In this document: piece by piece, positions 54,467 through 64,000 of the stretch | Layout of the letters: every line of letters begins with the position of its first letter | Numbering within the stretch: position 1 is the stretch's first letter | NCBI RefSeq assembly: GCF_000003815.2 | Contig: NC_049984.1 | Span: 22,967,963 to 23,031,962, forward strand | Source: Branchiostoma floridae | Lineage: Eukaryota; Chordata; Leptocardii; Amphioxiformes; Branchiostomatidae | DNA: 64,000 bases | Reading direction: 5' to 3' | The notes under the pieces: generated by a model | The model's input: only the letters and a program-made list of their open reading frames with translations | Told to the model about the DNA's origin: nothing | Database searches by the model: none | Translations under genes and position numbers: made by a program

Positions 54467-56893
54467 TCAATTGCATTTTGTTTTCCACCGTCTTGCTGAA
54501 ATCGTCAGCCTGACCCTGTGAGCGTAGCAATGCCATTCCACCTGACGTCGGTTCGGAAACGTCTTTCCGCAGATCTGACACGAAAACACGAACGTCGTCT
54601 CAGTCTTGATAACGCCGACATGCTGCAAGAACATGTGCCCAAAAAAGTCCTGTTTCCTTATGAACTGTAGATGTTTGCACTCTGGACGTGTGCAGCGGTG
54701 GGGTTTCCTGATGTGGTCTTTATGCCAGGACTCTAAGTGTCTACACATACCTTCTCCAGTCACCTTTTTGCCACAAAACTTGCATTTCACCATCGCATCA
54801 GGAGCATGCGGGGTCATGTACAAGTTGTAGATTGCGTCAAAGTCTGCTTCGAAGTTGAAAATGGTCGGATTATTCCGGATTTCTGGCGGAAGTTGATTCT
54901 TCCAGTGCCAGGCTAGGTGGTCGCGTGAATCCGCGGCCGTGTATAGTTGCACCTTCACGCTATCCACAGATTCAAAAGTGCATATGGTGCATCGGAAATG
55001 AAACGTACGAGCATCTTCGGATGTTAAATCCTCCATTGGCTGACCTAAGGAATATTTCTGAGCCGCCATTCCGAACTTCATGTCCGGTTTCATGTGCCAG
55101 TAGAAGTGCCACTCTAAGTCCGTACGGTCCCGAAACTGCATCGTACAGAACTTGCACTTCAGGTGCACCGACTGTCCCTTCACGAAGTCGCAGTGCGCCG
55201 CAAACATGTGCCGCAGAAGCTTGTCCTGTTGGCTTGTCGCGTAGAACGAGTTCTCGCATTCTGTTGCGCCACATTTCCGATTCTTGTGCTCCAAGTGAGC
55301 TTTGGAAATGTGCCACACCCTAGCACCTACTGTGGTAAAGCTATCCCCACATAAACCACAGTTATACGGGTTGTCCCCTCGTGACTGGAAGATCCCAATG
55401 TAAAGATCCTTCAGTGAGTCTACCTCCTCGTATTTCAGTAGCGACGTCTTCCCTTGTAGCTCTTCAGGAAGCTGGCACTTGAACGTCAGGCAGTCCGTCA
55501 TGGTGGGATCCGTTGTTCCGAAGTACGCCGGATGGAAATGCAGGTAGAAATGTCGTTCGGCTTTGGGGAGCGGCGTCAGGGTGTACGGGCGCGGCCTGGT
55601 ACTTTCCAGGTAACAGATCTTACAGTAGTAGATGGCGTCCCTACATTGGTGGGTCTCGTATAGAATCTTGCTTGTGAATGTCGACGAGCAGAAACTGCAC
55701 GTCATAGCTGTCTTCTTGTTCGAGACAGCCTCAGTATCAATCATGTCTTCATCTTCACCCTCCTGTCTAACAACTGTACTTGCTGGTGAGGTGACGATCC
55801 CTCGTTTTTGCCTCTTATTGATCTCGACAACAGACTCTTGATGACCTCGTTTGACCTGTCCTCCCAAGGACACTTGAAGGTCATCATGTGACGTCCCGCT
55901 TTGTGCTTCCATGGCGGACTGATTGACGTCTTGTTTGTCTTTGTCCCTCGGTAACGACTGGGCACCAACAGCAACGTTTTCATGTACCGAACTTGTCCTA
56001 GTCGCATGGTGGCCCTTAGTTTTAGACAAAGGCACAAGCTGTGACGATGTAACAGTCCAAATCCTGAGAGGACCCTGTTCTCCATCTTGGTTCTCTGCTC
56101 CAAATGATGGGATGTCAGCGTTATTGTGATCTGCAGCATCATACCCTGGGTCATTTGGTTCCTCCTTGATGCAAACACTTTCGTAACTTTCTGGTTCTGA
56201 ATCTGGTTCTGATTTGACATTGGGAGGTGCCGAGAAAGAGTCACTATGAAATCCTTCTTTGGATGATACACATTGTTCACTGTTTTCTTCTGTTGCCCTT
56301 GTACCTATGTTACGCTTATCACTTAAATCTGTTTCTGATTTGACAGTGGGAAGCGCTGAGAAAGAGCTACCATCAAATCCTTCTCTGGACAATACACTTT
56401 GTTCACAGTCTTGTTCTGTAGTGCCTGTGAGGTGTGTATCACTTAAATCTGGTTCTGATTTGACATTGGGAAGCATCGAGAAAGGGTTTCTATCAAATCC
56501 TTCTTTGGATGATACACTTTGTTCACAGTCTTCTTCTGAAGTCCATGTGCCTGTAAGGTGTGTATCACTTAAATCTGGTTCTGATTTGACATTGCGAGGC
56601 ATGGAGAAAGAGTTACTACTAAATCCTTCTCTGGACAATACACCTTGTTCACTGTTTCCTTTTGTAGTATACAAACCTGTAAGTTGCGTATCATCTTTAG
56701 GGTGAAATACATCATGAAGAGGACTCTGTTTCAGGGCTGTCTCCAGCTGTTGTCCTAATTCAAATGGCACGTTTTGAGCACAATGGTTTGCCCTGTCATA
56801 GTCATACTCCAGGTCGTACAGTTCCTCCTTGATGTTAAGGACTCCTCCATACTTCTCTGCTGAGTCATTGATGGCACACTTGATGTGTGACAT
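54467..56893 (-). CDS. Acidic C2H2 zinc-finger protein B, single exon with SUMO-motif repeats
   Basis: 808 codons in one uninterrupted frame. N-terminal region has IKEELYD at 21, then four copies of a ~40-residue repeat (about residues 71-231) each with EGF, SFS and VKSEPD or VKSETD, then IKEEPND at 242. VKSE and IKEE fit the SUMO consensus (hydrophobic-K-x-E): K22, K103, K145, K185, K228, K243. Next come RIWTVTSSQLVPL (about 277-289), GQVKRGHQ and KRQKR (about 345-364), and about nine zinc fingers from 399 to the C-terminus. Paralogue of zinc-finger A but 276 residues longer, mostly through the repeat block, and without the intron that splits A in the sixth finger. SUMO-linked repression is inference from the motif. 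Confidence 0.88.
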   Translation of the reverse strand: MSHIKCAINDSAEKYGGVLNIKEELYDLEYDYDRANHCAQNVPFELGQQLETALKQSPLHDVFHPKDDTQLTGLYTTKGNSEQGVLSREGFSSNSFSMPRNVKSEPDLSDTHLTGTWTSEEDCEQSVSSKEGFDRNPFSMLPNVKSEPDLSDTHLTGTTEQDCEQSVLSREGFDGSSFSALPTVKSETDLSDKRNIGTRATEENSEQCVSSKEGFHSDSFSAPPNVKSEPDSEPESYESVCIKEEPNDPGYDAADHNNADIPSFGAENQDGEQGPLRIWTVTSSQLVPLSKTKGHHATRTSSVHENVAVGAQSLPRDKDKQDVNQSAMEAQSGTSHDDLQVSLGGQVKRGHQESVVEINKRQKRGIVTSPASTVVRQEGEDEDMIDTEAVSNKKTAMTCSFCSSTFTSKILYETHQCRDAIYYCKICYLESTRPRPYTLTPLPKAERHFYLHFHPAYFGTTDPTMTDCLTFKCQLPEELQGKTSLLKYEEVDSLKDLYIGIFQSRGDNPYNCGLCGDSFTTVGARVWHISKAHLEHKNRKCGATECENSFYATSQQDKLLRHMFAAHCDFVKGQSVHLKCKFCTMQFRDRTDLEWHFYWHMKPDMKFGMAAQKYSLGQPMEDLTSEDARTFHFRCTICTFESVDSVKVQLYTAADSRDHLAWHWKNQLPPEIRNNPTIFNFEADFDAIYNLYMTPHAPDAMVKCKFCGKKVTGEGMCRHLESWHKDHIRKPHRCTRPECKHLQFIRKQDFFGHMFLQHVGVIKTETTFVFSCQICGKTFPNRRQVEWHCYAHRVRLTISARRWKTKCN
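56201..56683 (-). repeat. Four tandem ~120-126 bp coding repeats in zinc-finger B
   Basis: In-frame units differing in length by multiples of three. Each encodes a LTGT-like start, a CEQ or SEQ, a Ser-(K/R)-EGF step and VKSEPD-like end. The two middle units share VKSEPDLSDTHLTGT exactly, so duplication is fairly recent or homogenised. Confidence 0.9.
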
Positions 56894-57819
56894 TTTTGCT
56901 AGACACTGAGACTGTCAGTGAGTGCTTCAACTCCAACTCAGCCTGCATAAAAACAGGAAAATTTTGTTCTGGAAAAAAATAGAGACTCAACAATAAGATC
57001 ATCTTCACATAGCATTTATATTAGGATAAACAGTGCATCATCGCATTGCATGCATTACATCATATACGACTTTCATTCAAATACAAACACCACTCCTTAC
57101 AAGCTACATGTATTAGCAAAACAGAACAATAAGACTTAGCCTCTGATTGAATTTGATTGAACAAATTGAAGTTTTCCACGAAATCGTCTTCCGGGAGGCA
57201 CGTAAAAAGGCGGTCCCGTGCTCGAGGAGGTGCCTCGACCACGTTAAACAGCCTTATTTGCCCTTATTACTTATAATTTGGGTACCTACTGGCTGGCAAA
57301 ATATACCTGGTGATTATTATTTATAAAATGAATGGAAAGGGGCGTGGGGAGGGGGGCACATCATAATCAACAATTCGTGGCATTTCACAGAGCAAAGCAT
57401 GCACAAGGCAAAATCAAATCATAATTACCTTCACTATCATTTGTTGGCAATACGTCGCTTTCTTTGGCTGAATCAAAAGCCCAGGGGAGCGCGAAACTAC
57501 AGACAAATATTAAAATATGGAGACCTCTCTTCTGCTCCCCACTTTCGTTTTTCACTTGTGCAGTGCCAGTATATTCCGCTAGGGAGCAGTGCTGCACAAT
57601 ACAGTACGTTTGAGTTGAGTTCAGCTCAGATTCGTGTGGACAGATTTTTTTCTTTCGTACAAATTTCTTATTTAATGGTCTTTTACAAAACAATAACCAG
57701 GGTAAATAATTGAGTGAAAGATTCTTTTTCTATCCAATGAGAAACTTGGATATCTGGACCACCTGTTGTTCGGCAAACATCGACAATCTCCGGCTATTTC
57801 CGTGAAATGTTTTCTGAAA
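56894..57819. promoter_or_regulatory. Divergent intergenic region, putative two-way promoter
   Basis: Lies between the zinc-finger B start (minus) and the candidate exon at 57820 (plus). Contains a SINE body fragment at about 57180-57250. No clear core promoter motif. Confidence 0.3.
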
Positions 57820-57876
57820 ATGGCGGATGTTCAAAACAGGATTTTTGCCATGGATGAGGAAAAACGTGAAATGCAG
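57820..57876 (+). CDS. Candidate first coding exon, gene not recognised
   Basis: AAAATGGCG start context, 19 codons (MADVQNRIFAMDEEKREMQ), then a strong donor CAG|GTCAGT. Hydrophilic and helix-prone. It lies 0.93 kb from the divergent start of zinc-finger B, which would suit a shared promoter. I could not find its next exon: the next good acceptor at 59101 leads to a stop in this phase. Weak call. Confidence 0.3.
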
Positions 57877-58396
57877 GTCAGTTTGCGACGTATTCCAAGC
57901 TTTGTTGTGCTCCACGCAATTTTTTACTTCTTCCAGAACCCAGGCGATCTATTTGATAAGGGAAAACTGTTGTTTATTCGTGAAAACTCAATTATAAGTG
58001 GACTTACCTGAATTTTTGTGCCCCCCTCCCCCATAGCAAGCGTCCTTAGTGATGTCAAGAATATGGGATATTTATTTTGAAGATTTGTACTAACGTAACA
58101 TGCATTTCATACAACACGTCAAAATGATTTACGAATTGATTAAAGATTGAAGGTGTCCAGTAGTTATGATCTACATCTATATAACATGTAGGTATTCATA
58201 AAGGAATAATATAATAAAAGTTCAACTGATCATGAGTTCAGGAAGGAAGATTTTGTACATATATCATCTTGGGCATATATCATCATGTCAATTTTACTAC
58301 CATATACAGGCAATTACTGTTATGTATTTAATGTTACTCTACAATAATTGTTTGTTATATAGTATCTAATCATATACCTGTATAAATTAGTATAAT

Positions 58397-58418
58397 CAAG
58401 GAGGTTGAAACCTCCTTG
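58397..58418. repeat. Short perfect hairpin, CAAGGAGGTT arms
   Basis: 10-bp arms around a 2-base loop. The same AAGGAGGTT hairpin occurs in the TG repeat at 7169-7203. Confidence 0.8.
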
Positions 58419-58837
58419 GTATAATGTATTATTTCATGTTACTCCCAATCAAAACATGAATTGAAAATATGATTGTAACATGATGTGTATGTATTGTACA
58501 TTTATACTGATGTATCAAAATCAAACCCATCCTGTTGAATGCAGCTGTAAAATGCGCAAATATATGCCACATATATATCATATGGCAAAAAAACATCAAA
58601 AGATGGATAAGTTGTGGAAATAACTTGAATGCCAAAGTCCATTCCAAAGTTAAAAAGAAGACATGAAAGAACAAAAATTAAGGATCTATTGTTCTGTATA
58701 CCATACTCTGTGTTTTCAGTCATTTGTTCAACTTTCCTGACCACTTAGATTTCATCATGAAGGCAACATTTTTTCCAAACCATTTTTTATTCGCATGCTT
58801 GCATCAGTTTTGGGTTTCCTAGAGGATGTTATCTATA

Positions 58838-59045
58838 TACTGTAAATGCAGAAATGTTCGCGGCGGATTAATGTTCGTGGTTTTGGCGTCGGCCGCTTCA
58901 CCGCGAATTTAAAACCACCGCAAAATTTTTTCCATAACAGTAAGAGACTACAGTGCATGGTGCTACCTCGAAATTAAAACCACCGCGAAAAGTCCACTTT
59001 CCCGCTACCACGAAATTAAATCCCCGCGAAAATGCATTTACAGTA
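58838..59045. mobile_element. MITE family R, copy 2
   Basis: TACTGTAAATGCAGAAATGT left, CGAAAATGCATTTACAGTA right. Ends 56 bases before the acceptor that precedes the 59.2-kb exon. Confidence 0.9.
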
Positions 59046-59208
59046 ATGAAATCAACATGGTCTATTGAAATATTTTTTGTCACCCTTCTTTTACAATTAC
59101 AGATCATGTCCTAGCTCTGGATTATTGTGAGGTCCTGTTCAGTTCACATCCAAACAGGCACTGTTCTATCATCACCACGGGCACCACCGTGACACCTCAA
59201 ACCACCCC

Positions 59209-59633
59209 ATGGCTTCTTCAGACCTCTTGTCGCTGATCGCTCTCGGGCACAAGTCCTCGGAACTCGAGATTCAGGTTCTGCACGGCCTGCGAGCGCAGCT
59301 GCAGCCCCGCCCGCCTGTCAATCAGACACCGAGCAACTCCTCCATGGACGCTGACGAACAGGCGTGGCTCGCCATGGCGACCAGGTCATTAGGAGATGAA
59401 GAGGGCGAGGACCCTTTCCCAGAGAAACAGCCGCAAGTGGTGTGGGGCGGTCAATCGGACCTGAACGCCGTCACGCGGTATTTGTTCGAGCGGAGATTCG
59501 GCTGGTCGGAGGCGCTGCTCTGCGCTGCGAAGGACGGAGACGGCCAGAGGTCGTCCCAAGGTCAGCTGCTGACCAAAGACAATGGGAAGTTCAAAGGTCA
59601 ACTGAATGAGATGCTGGATGAGTTCCTGAAATG
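59209..59633 (+). CDS. First coding exon of an unrecognised gene
   Basis: 141 codons plus two bases, ending at donor AAATG|GTGAGA. GC-rich against AT-rich flanks and codon-like throughout. Starts MASSDLLSLIALGHKSSELE; a mid-part is acidic (DEEGEDPFPEKQ); the end is helical (GQLNEMLDEFLKW). An acceptor (CAATTACAG at 59093-59101) 107 bases upstream suggests a spliced 5-prime UTR. No domain recognised and no downstream exon identified before the window ends. Confidence 0.6.
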
Positions 59634-60643
59634 GTGAGAAGTCGTTCTTTTATTCGTCTATGCGAGTGTTTCTAAGTCCTGCTAATACAGTGTGTACAAG
59701 GCATTGTATGAGGTGTTTAAAGACAACTTGCTTGTGATTTCGCAGCCAAATAGAGGTGGAAAGTTGCTTTATGTCATTCTTATGTCAATCAGAAACAGTT
59801 GGTCACTTGAAGTTGATTGATTAGAGAAAGTGAAATGGCACATTTTCAATGTCTATACTTGTGTTAAGTACACAAGTAGCAGAAGAACTAGCCAATACTC
59901 TCAAAAACCGTTTTCACTCAGGATTTTTGAGGTGTACCATTCTGTACTCTTCTGGAAACCAAGCCTGCAATTCCATCTAGAATTTTCTAACGACTTCAAA
60001 TTACTGGCCTTATTTAATATATATACAAGTCATTCTCTTCCACTTCAGTGCTTTGGAATTTTCTGTGTGTTTGGATGGTTTTCCACTTTCCTTTCAACTT
60101 TTTTCAAGCCCCAGAATTTGCTTTTCCTGGCAGGGTAGAGTTAGCGGGATAAGTAGGTGCGCTGGTTCCGCTTGTGTTGTGCTGTTGACTCAGGCGCCTT
60201 CGGTAAAGCAGATTTCATTTTGGGAAAATAGGTTAAGGAACTTGTAACAGTTTCTGCTGTATATATGTAAATAATTAGGGGCTTTATTCTTTTCTTTTTA
60301 ATGTTAAGTGCTTGCAACAATTTTGGTTGACGTAAGTGTACAAAAAATATTGTTTGAAACTATCTTTAGATTTGTTTATGGAGATTATGATGGATGTTTC
60401 GGTTGATAGGAAAAACAACAAATGTTCTTTGTTGCTTATTTTTGTTTACACAAAACAGCCGATGTGAAAACAAATTGAAAGCGACAAAACAATTCCTTTG
60501 ACAAGCTGAAAGGAAATATCCCAATTTCTTTGCAAGCAATTTTACACTCACAAGAGGGCCTTTGAGGGGATATTGAAATCACACCCATAGAAATTTGCAC
60601 TTGCTTGATCAGTGGGCGCTTTCACTAAGTTATGGGTCCTGGG

Positions 60644-60856
60644 TACTGTAAATGCAGAAATTTTTGCGGTGGTTTTATGTTTGCGGTTTTTGCGTTGCCA
60701 ATTCACCGTGAACTTAAAACCACCGCAAACATTTTTCCATGGCAGTAAGAGACTACAACTTGCATGGTGCTACCACGAACTTATTACCACCACAAACAGT
60801 CCTTTTTCCTGTTACTGTGAAATTAAATCCCCGCAAACGTAAATGCATTTACAGTA
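60644..60856. mobile_element. MITE family R, copy 3
   Basis: TACTGTAAATGCAGAAATTT left, GTAAATGCATTTACAGTA right; interior GCGGTGGTTTTATGTTTGCG. Confidence 0.9.
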
Positions 60857-62600
60857 ATTGGGCCAATGATTTGCCCAACACTAAATACATCAAAACGTGT
60901 ATTGATATAAAATTGTAACACACTGTACATTCTCAGCCAAGATTCAACAGGTGTTTGCCATATGTCTAAAGTTGATGAATGCTGCATGTTCTTTCCGTTT
61001 ATTTTTCTGCCCTACAAATTTGATCTCTTAGTCCATCGTGGCTGGAAGACCCAAAGTAAAGAAATTCAATTCGTGCTGAGTTTTTTGTAAAGCTATCTGT
61101 GACTACCATATAAAAGATAAAATCTTTGGTGCAATATTTTCAGTGCAAGAGATTGGAACCAATCATTTTGTCTGCGTGTGAGAGAGTATCATTTTTCGTG
61201 GTTGCGAGGAAGCCGTGGATGTTGCCATAGCAACCTAAATCGATTACGACATTGCTGCGGTATTACTCTACTTGCCGCTGTAATCCAATGTACACGACCA
61301 CCTAAGGTATACTGGCCAAACCAATATCAGCTTGTATACTTGCACCACATACTAGTGATATAAAGTAGTGCTTTGAACTGAAAATACAGATTATATACTA
61401 TAGTTTTATATTCAATAAAAACTCTGTAATTTCCCTGTAGTATTCTCCCTTACTTTATCAAATCAAAATAGAATCATATGTTATTATGAGCTCTGTAGTT
61501 GTTTTCTTTTCCAAATTTCATACTAGTTATACTATATCTGATTTAGAACAAATTAGCAGACTTCTATGTTTACATTTCAGCATAAATTATGCGGACGACT
61601 ATGCAAATTAACATAATATATGCATAGCGTTGTACGCCTTTTATCCAAACATGGAAATCAGAAACATGTCAACATTTGAAGGCTATGATCTATAGCTGAA
61701 ATTGGAAACAGATATTTTTACAGGATTGAATGTTTTTGAGACTTAGTGATGTGCACCGGTTGGATCAGTTGAGTTGGCCGTGAGCAGCTATTTTGAACCA
61801 TGCTTCTGCCTTTCAAAGGCAGATAGTGCGCAAACATATCAAAGGTGACAGACAGTCAGATAGGTCTGCAATTTCAGGGTGATTTCAGCCTCCTTACAGG
61901 CATGTTAGACATGGTCTGATGGACCTCTTTTGACTTTCTTCTAGGTGGGTATTTATTATTACATCTTTGTCTTTAGCTTTAGATTTTATTCTGTACAATT
62001 CTTTGGGAGCCAATATCGTTGATTTTTGTTGTTGGATTTGTTGTTATAAGCTTACAGAAATACATTTTCAACAGTGTCTTGAAGCTCATTTTTTGGAGGA
62101 ACAGGGTGAATTTTTTTCCATCCAACAAGCAAATTTCTGCCCCGGGATGTCTTGTCTTGGAGACCGCCCTTCTTAGGGACCAATTTCTAAAATGTGATTT
62201 TTCTGCTCTCTTTGCCCTGTCTTATTAACACTCCATTAAACACATGGGATAATGTTTAATCTTGTAGAAAATGGCCTATTTGGCGGAAATCATGGGGGAC
62301 ATTTCGGACAGTTTTATGAGAAGCTCAGAAGTTCCCCTTTTGCCAGCTTGTATACAGGGCACTTCTTTTAGTCTGTTATAACTATATCTATTGGATGAAG
62401 GTTGTATCAAGTGTCTGAAGGCTGTATGAGGGCCTGTATGTCCCTTTACCACACTGTCAAGACATAGGCAGCATACATTTTGATTTCACATTATTCGTAG
62501 GGAAAGGCATCTTGTTAAAGTTATTTTGGTAATTTACCAAATTTTGTGTAATTGCTTTCATTGGTTTTAGTGTGATACCATTATTAATGTATACTGATAA
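60857..62600. other. No gene seen
   Basis: AT-rich, probably intron of the 59.2-kb gene; no exon with good splice sites and coding character found. Confidence 0.5.
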
Positions 62601-62603
62601 AAG

Positions 62604-62632
62604 CGTTGTTGGGAACCCCCATGCAGACCCTC
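62604..62632 (+). repeat. Solo right end of the 1.2-kb foldback element
   Basis: GTTGTTGGGAACCCCCATGC and AGACCCTC match the right end at 3135-3161. Confidence 0.65.
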
Positions 62633-62968
62633 TTGTATCACGTTATGATATAGGTACAGGCACAATGCTTGTTTTTGAATTTGTAGATTTTTAAATGGCA
62701 TTAATGTAAGGTTTTCGTGCAGTTTTCCCTAAATTTTGTCCTCTTTCCCATCCATCCATCTCTTGTGTATTTATATGATATGATACAACTGTACATACTG
62801 TATTTGTGTTTATGAATGGTGAATAGGGCTTAATAACTGAAACCTATTTGTTAGAGTTGACAAAGGAAAAGGGTCACTTGTGTGCAGAATGATAATCTGC
62901 CGGTAATTAGCCCCATCAGGAAAACTAATTACAACCTGTTTCTGTCCCAAGAGAAATTAATTAGAGAT

Positions 62969-63324
62969 AAGGCCACACCAATTTAATTTCTTGGTTCACG
63001 GATTTTTTCATAAAAGATATGGAGCGAGAGGGCGAAATAAAAATAGAAATAAAAATTGTAAAATGGTTGGGGTAAAGGTAACGGCTAATCCAAAACATAA
63101 AGAAAAATAGTTTTCAGCTTGAAAAAAGTACAAAAACACTATTATTGTACAGTAACAGTACCTGTACCCACACTTTAAGGAGCTTATAATATAAAGGTCA
63201 ATTTGCTACACCAGAAAGTTGGTGAATGGTTTCATTAATGGTGTTTTTATTTATTTATTTTTTTTTTCCAAAAAATAGAAGCGAGCGAATCCGTGAACCA
63301 AGAAATTAAATTGGTGTGGCCTAA
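62969..63324. mobile_element. Inverted-repeat element, inverse copy of 9091-9460
   Basis: AAGGCCACACCAATTTAATT left, AATTAAATTGGTGTGGCCTA right, with the matching interior in reverse order. Confidence 0.87.
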
Positions 63325-64000
63325 ACCATACCCTAACAAACCTGTGACGTCTGGGGCCTTTGGGGCACTCTCCAAACAGAGTTTCCAGGTTTCGGTTTTT
63401 GACGTCTTTTTTTTAATAGGCGTTTTTAAAATTGTCAGGTTTTCTATATTTTGTAGGGTTTCTTCTTGTCTGCTAGCCTTTTGGGACAAGATTAAACCTT
63501 GACAAACTCTAGAAAGACGGACAAAAAAGATGTCAACAAAATAGTCGGAGCCAAACCTCTGCTTGGAGAGTACTTTTTAGCTAAGTTACACCACTGACAC
63601 CTGTTTTTCACAGATCCTAATGGTTGGAAACTGTCTAGAAACCCCAGACAAGATATATTTGATATATAGAATACAACATGGGGTATAATTCTTTATGTCA
63701 TACCTATGACGCGAAAACGTTCGATACGGGTGTTCCGGACCGACTGATAACTTTCCGTACGGCCCGGGCTTATCACACGGGCTCTATTCGAATAAATCGA
63801 ACTGTTTTGAGCGGGCCGAGTGCGGCGCCATCAAAAGTTCGAATACCTGAGGGCAACAAATTTGAGGGCAACAAATTTGTTCAACTTCTGGCGCATTTCG
63901 CATCAAAACAGTGGTTTTCTCAGGTGGGTATGACATAAATAAAATCACCCTCGGTCCCAGCCCTCCCGCGGGTTCGATCACCCTCCGGCCTTCGGCCGTC
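63325..64000. other. No gene seen
   Basis: GC rises after 63.7 kb and a 15-bp unit GAGGGCAACAAATTT is duplicated at 63850-63879, but the open frame there has no recognisable protein. Confidence 0.5.

Noticed and set aside
63678-63938. 86-codon frame near the right edge
   Set aside because: No homology recognised, contains a duplicated 15-bp unit, no splice context.

Overview
The window is animal nuclear DNA, most likely from a lancelet (Branchiostoma). That inference rests on multi-exon genes with GT-AG introns of chordate type, AT-rich non-coding DNA packed with small inverted-repeat transposons, a tRNA-like SINE, long CA/TG microsatellites, and draft-assembly gaps. I name the organism from overall character only; I could run no database search. 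Six assembly gaps interrupt the window, three of them exactly 100 N, which is the usual length for a gap of unknown size.

Layout. 1-7.4 kb: no gene; clean non-autonomous elements with target-site duplications and a double nested foldback. 7.5-14.9 kb (+): a complete five-exon BTB-BACK-Kelch gene (652 aa). 19.7-25.1 kb (-): a five-exon rhodopsin-class GPCR (427 aa) that keeps the fold landmarks but lacks the DRY, CWxP and NPxxY motifs. 25.2-36.6 kb: repeats and two large gaps, including a 60-bp repeat that reads as a decayed coding array. 36.7-42.6 kb (+): a five-exon epoxide hydrolase of the EPHX3/EPHX4 type (352 aa); its last intron carries a SINE head, a hAT-type element, a C-rich element with a gap, and a gutted mariner. 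45.8-47.8 kb (-): a two-exon acidic C2H2 zinc-finger gene (532 aa). 48.7-53.25 kb (+): a damaged LINE with PHD finger and zinc knuckles in ORF1, and endonuclease, a reverse transcriptase remnant and RNase H in ORF2. 54.5-56.9 kb (-): an intronless paralogue of the zinc-finger gene (808 aa) with a fourfold ~40-aa repeat carrying SUMO-type motifs. 57.8-59.6 kb (+): one weak candidate first exon and one good first coding exon of a gene I do not recognise. 60-64 kb: repeats only.

The host genes have no obvious shared pathway. The two zinc-finger genes are clear local duplicates in the same orientation, with the LINE between them. The most unusual material is a family of ~230-bp palindromic elements whose two arms change together between subfamilies while the core stays the same, together with a hybrid element that has the same core and unrelated ends. 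I found no convincing tRNA, rRNA, CRISPR array or gene cluster that looks like a new multi-gene system.
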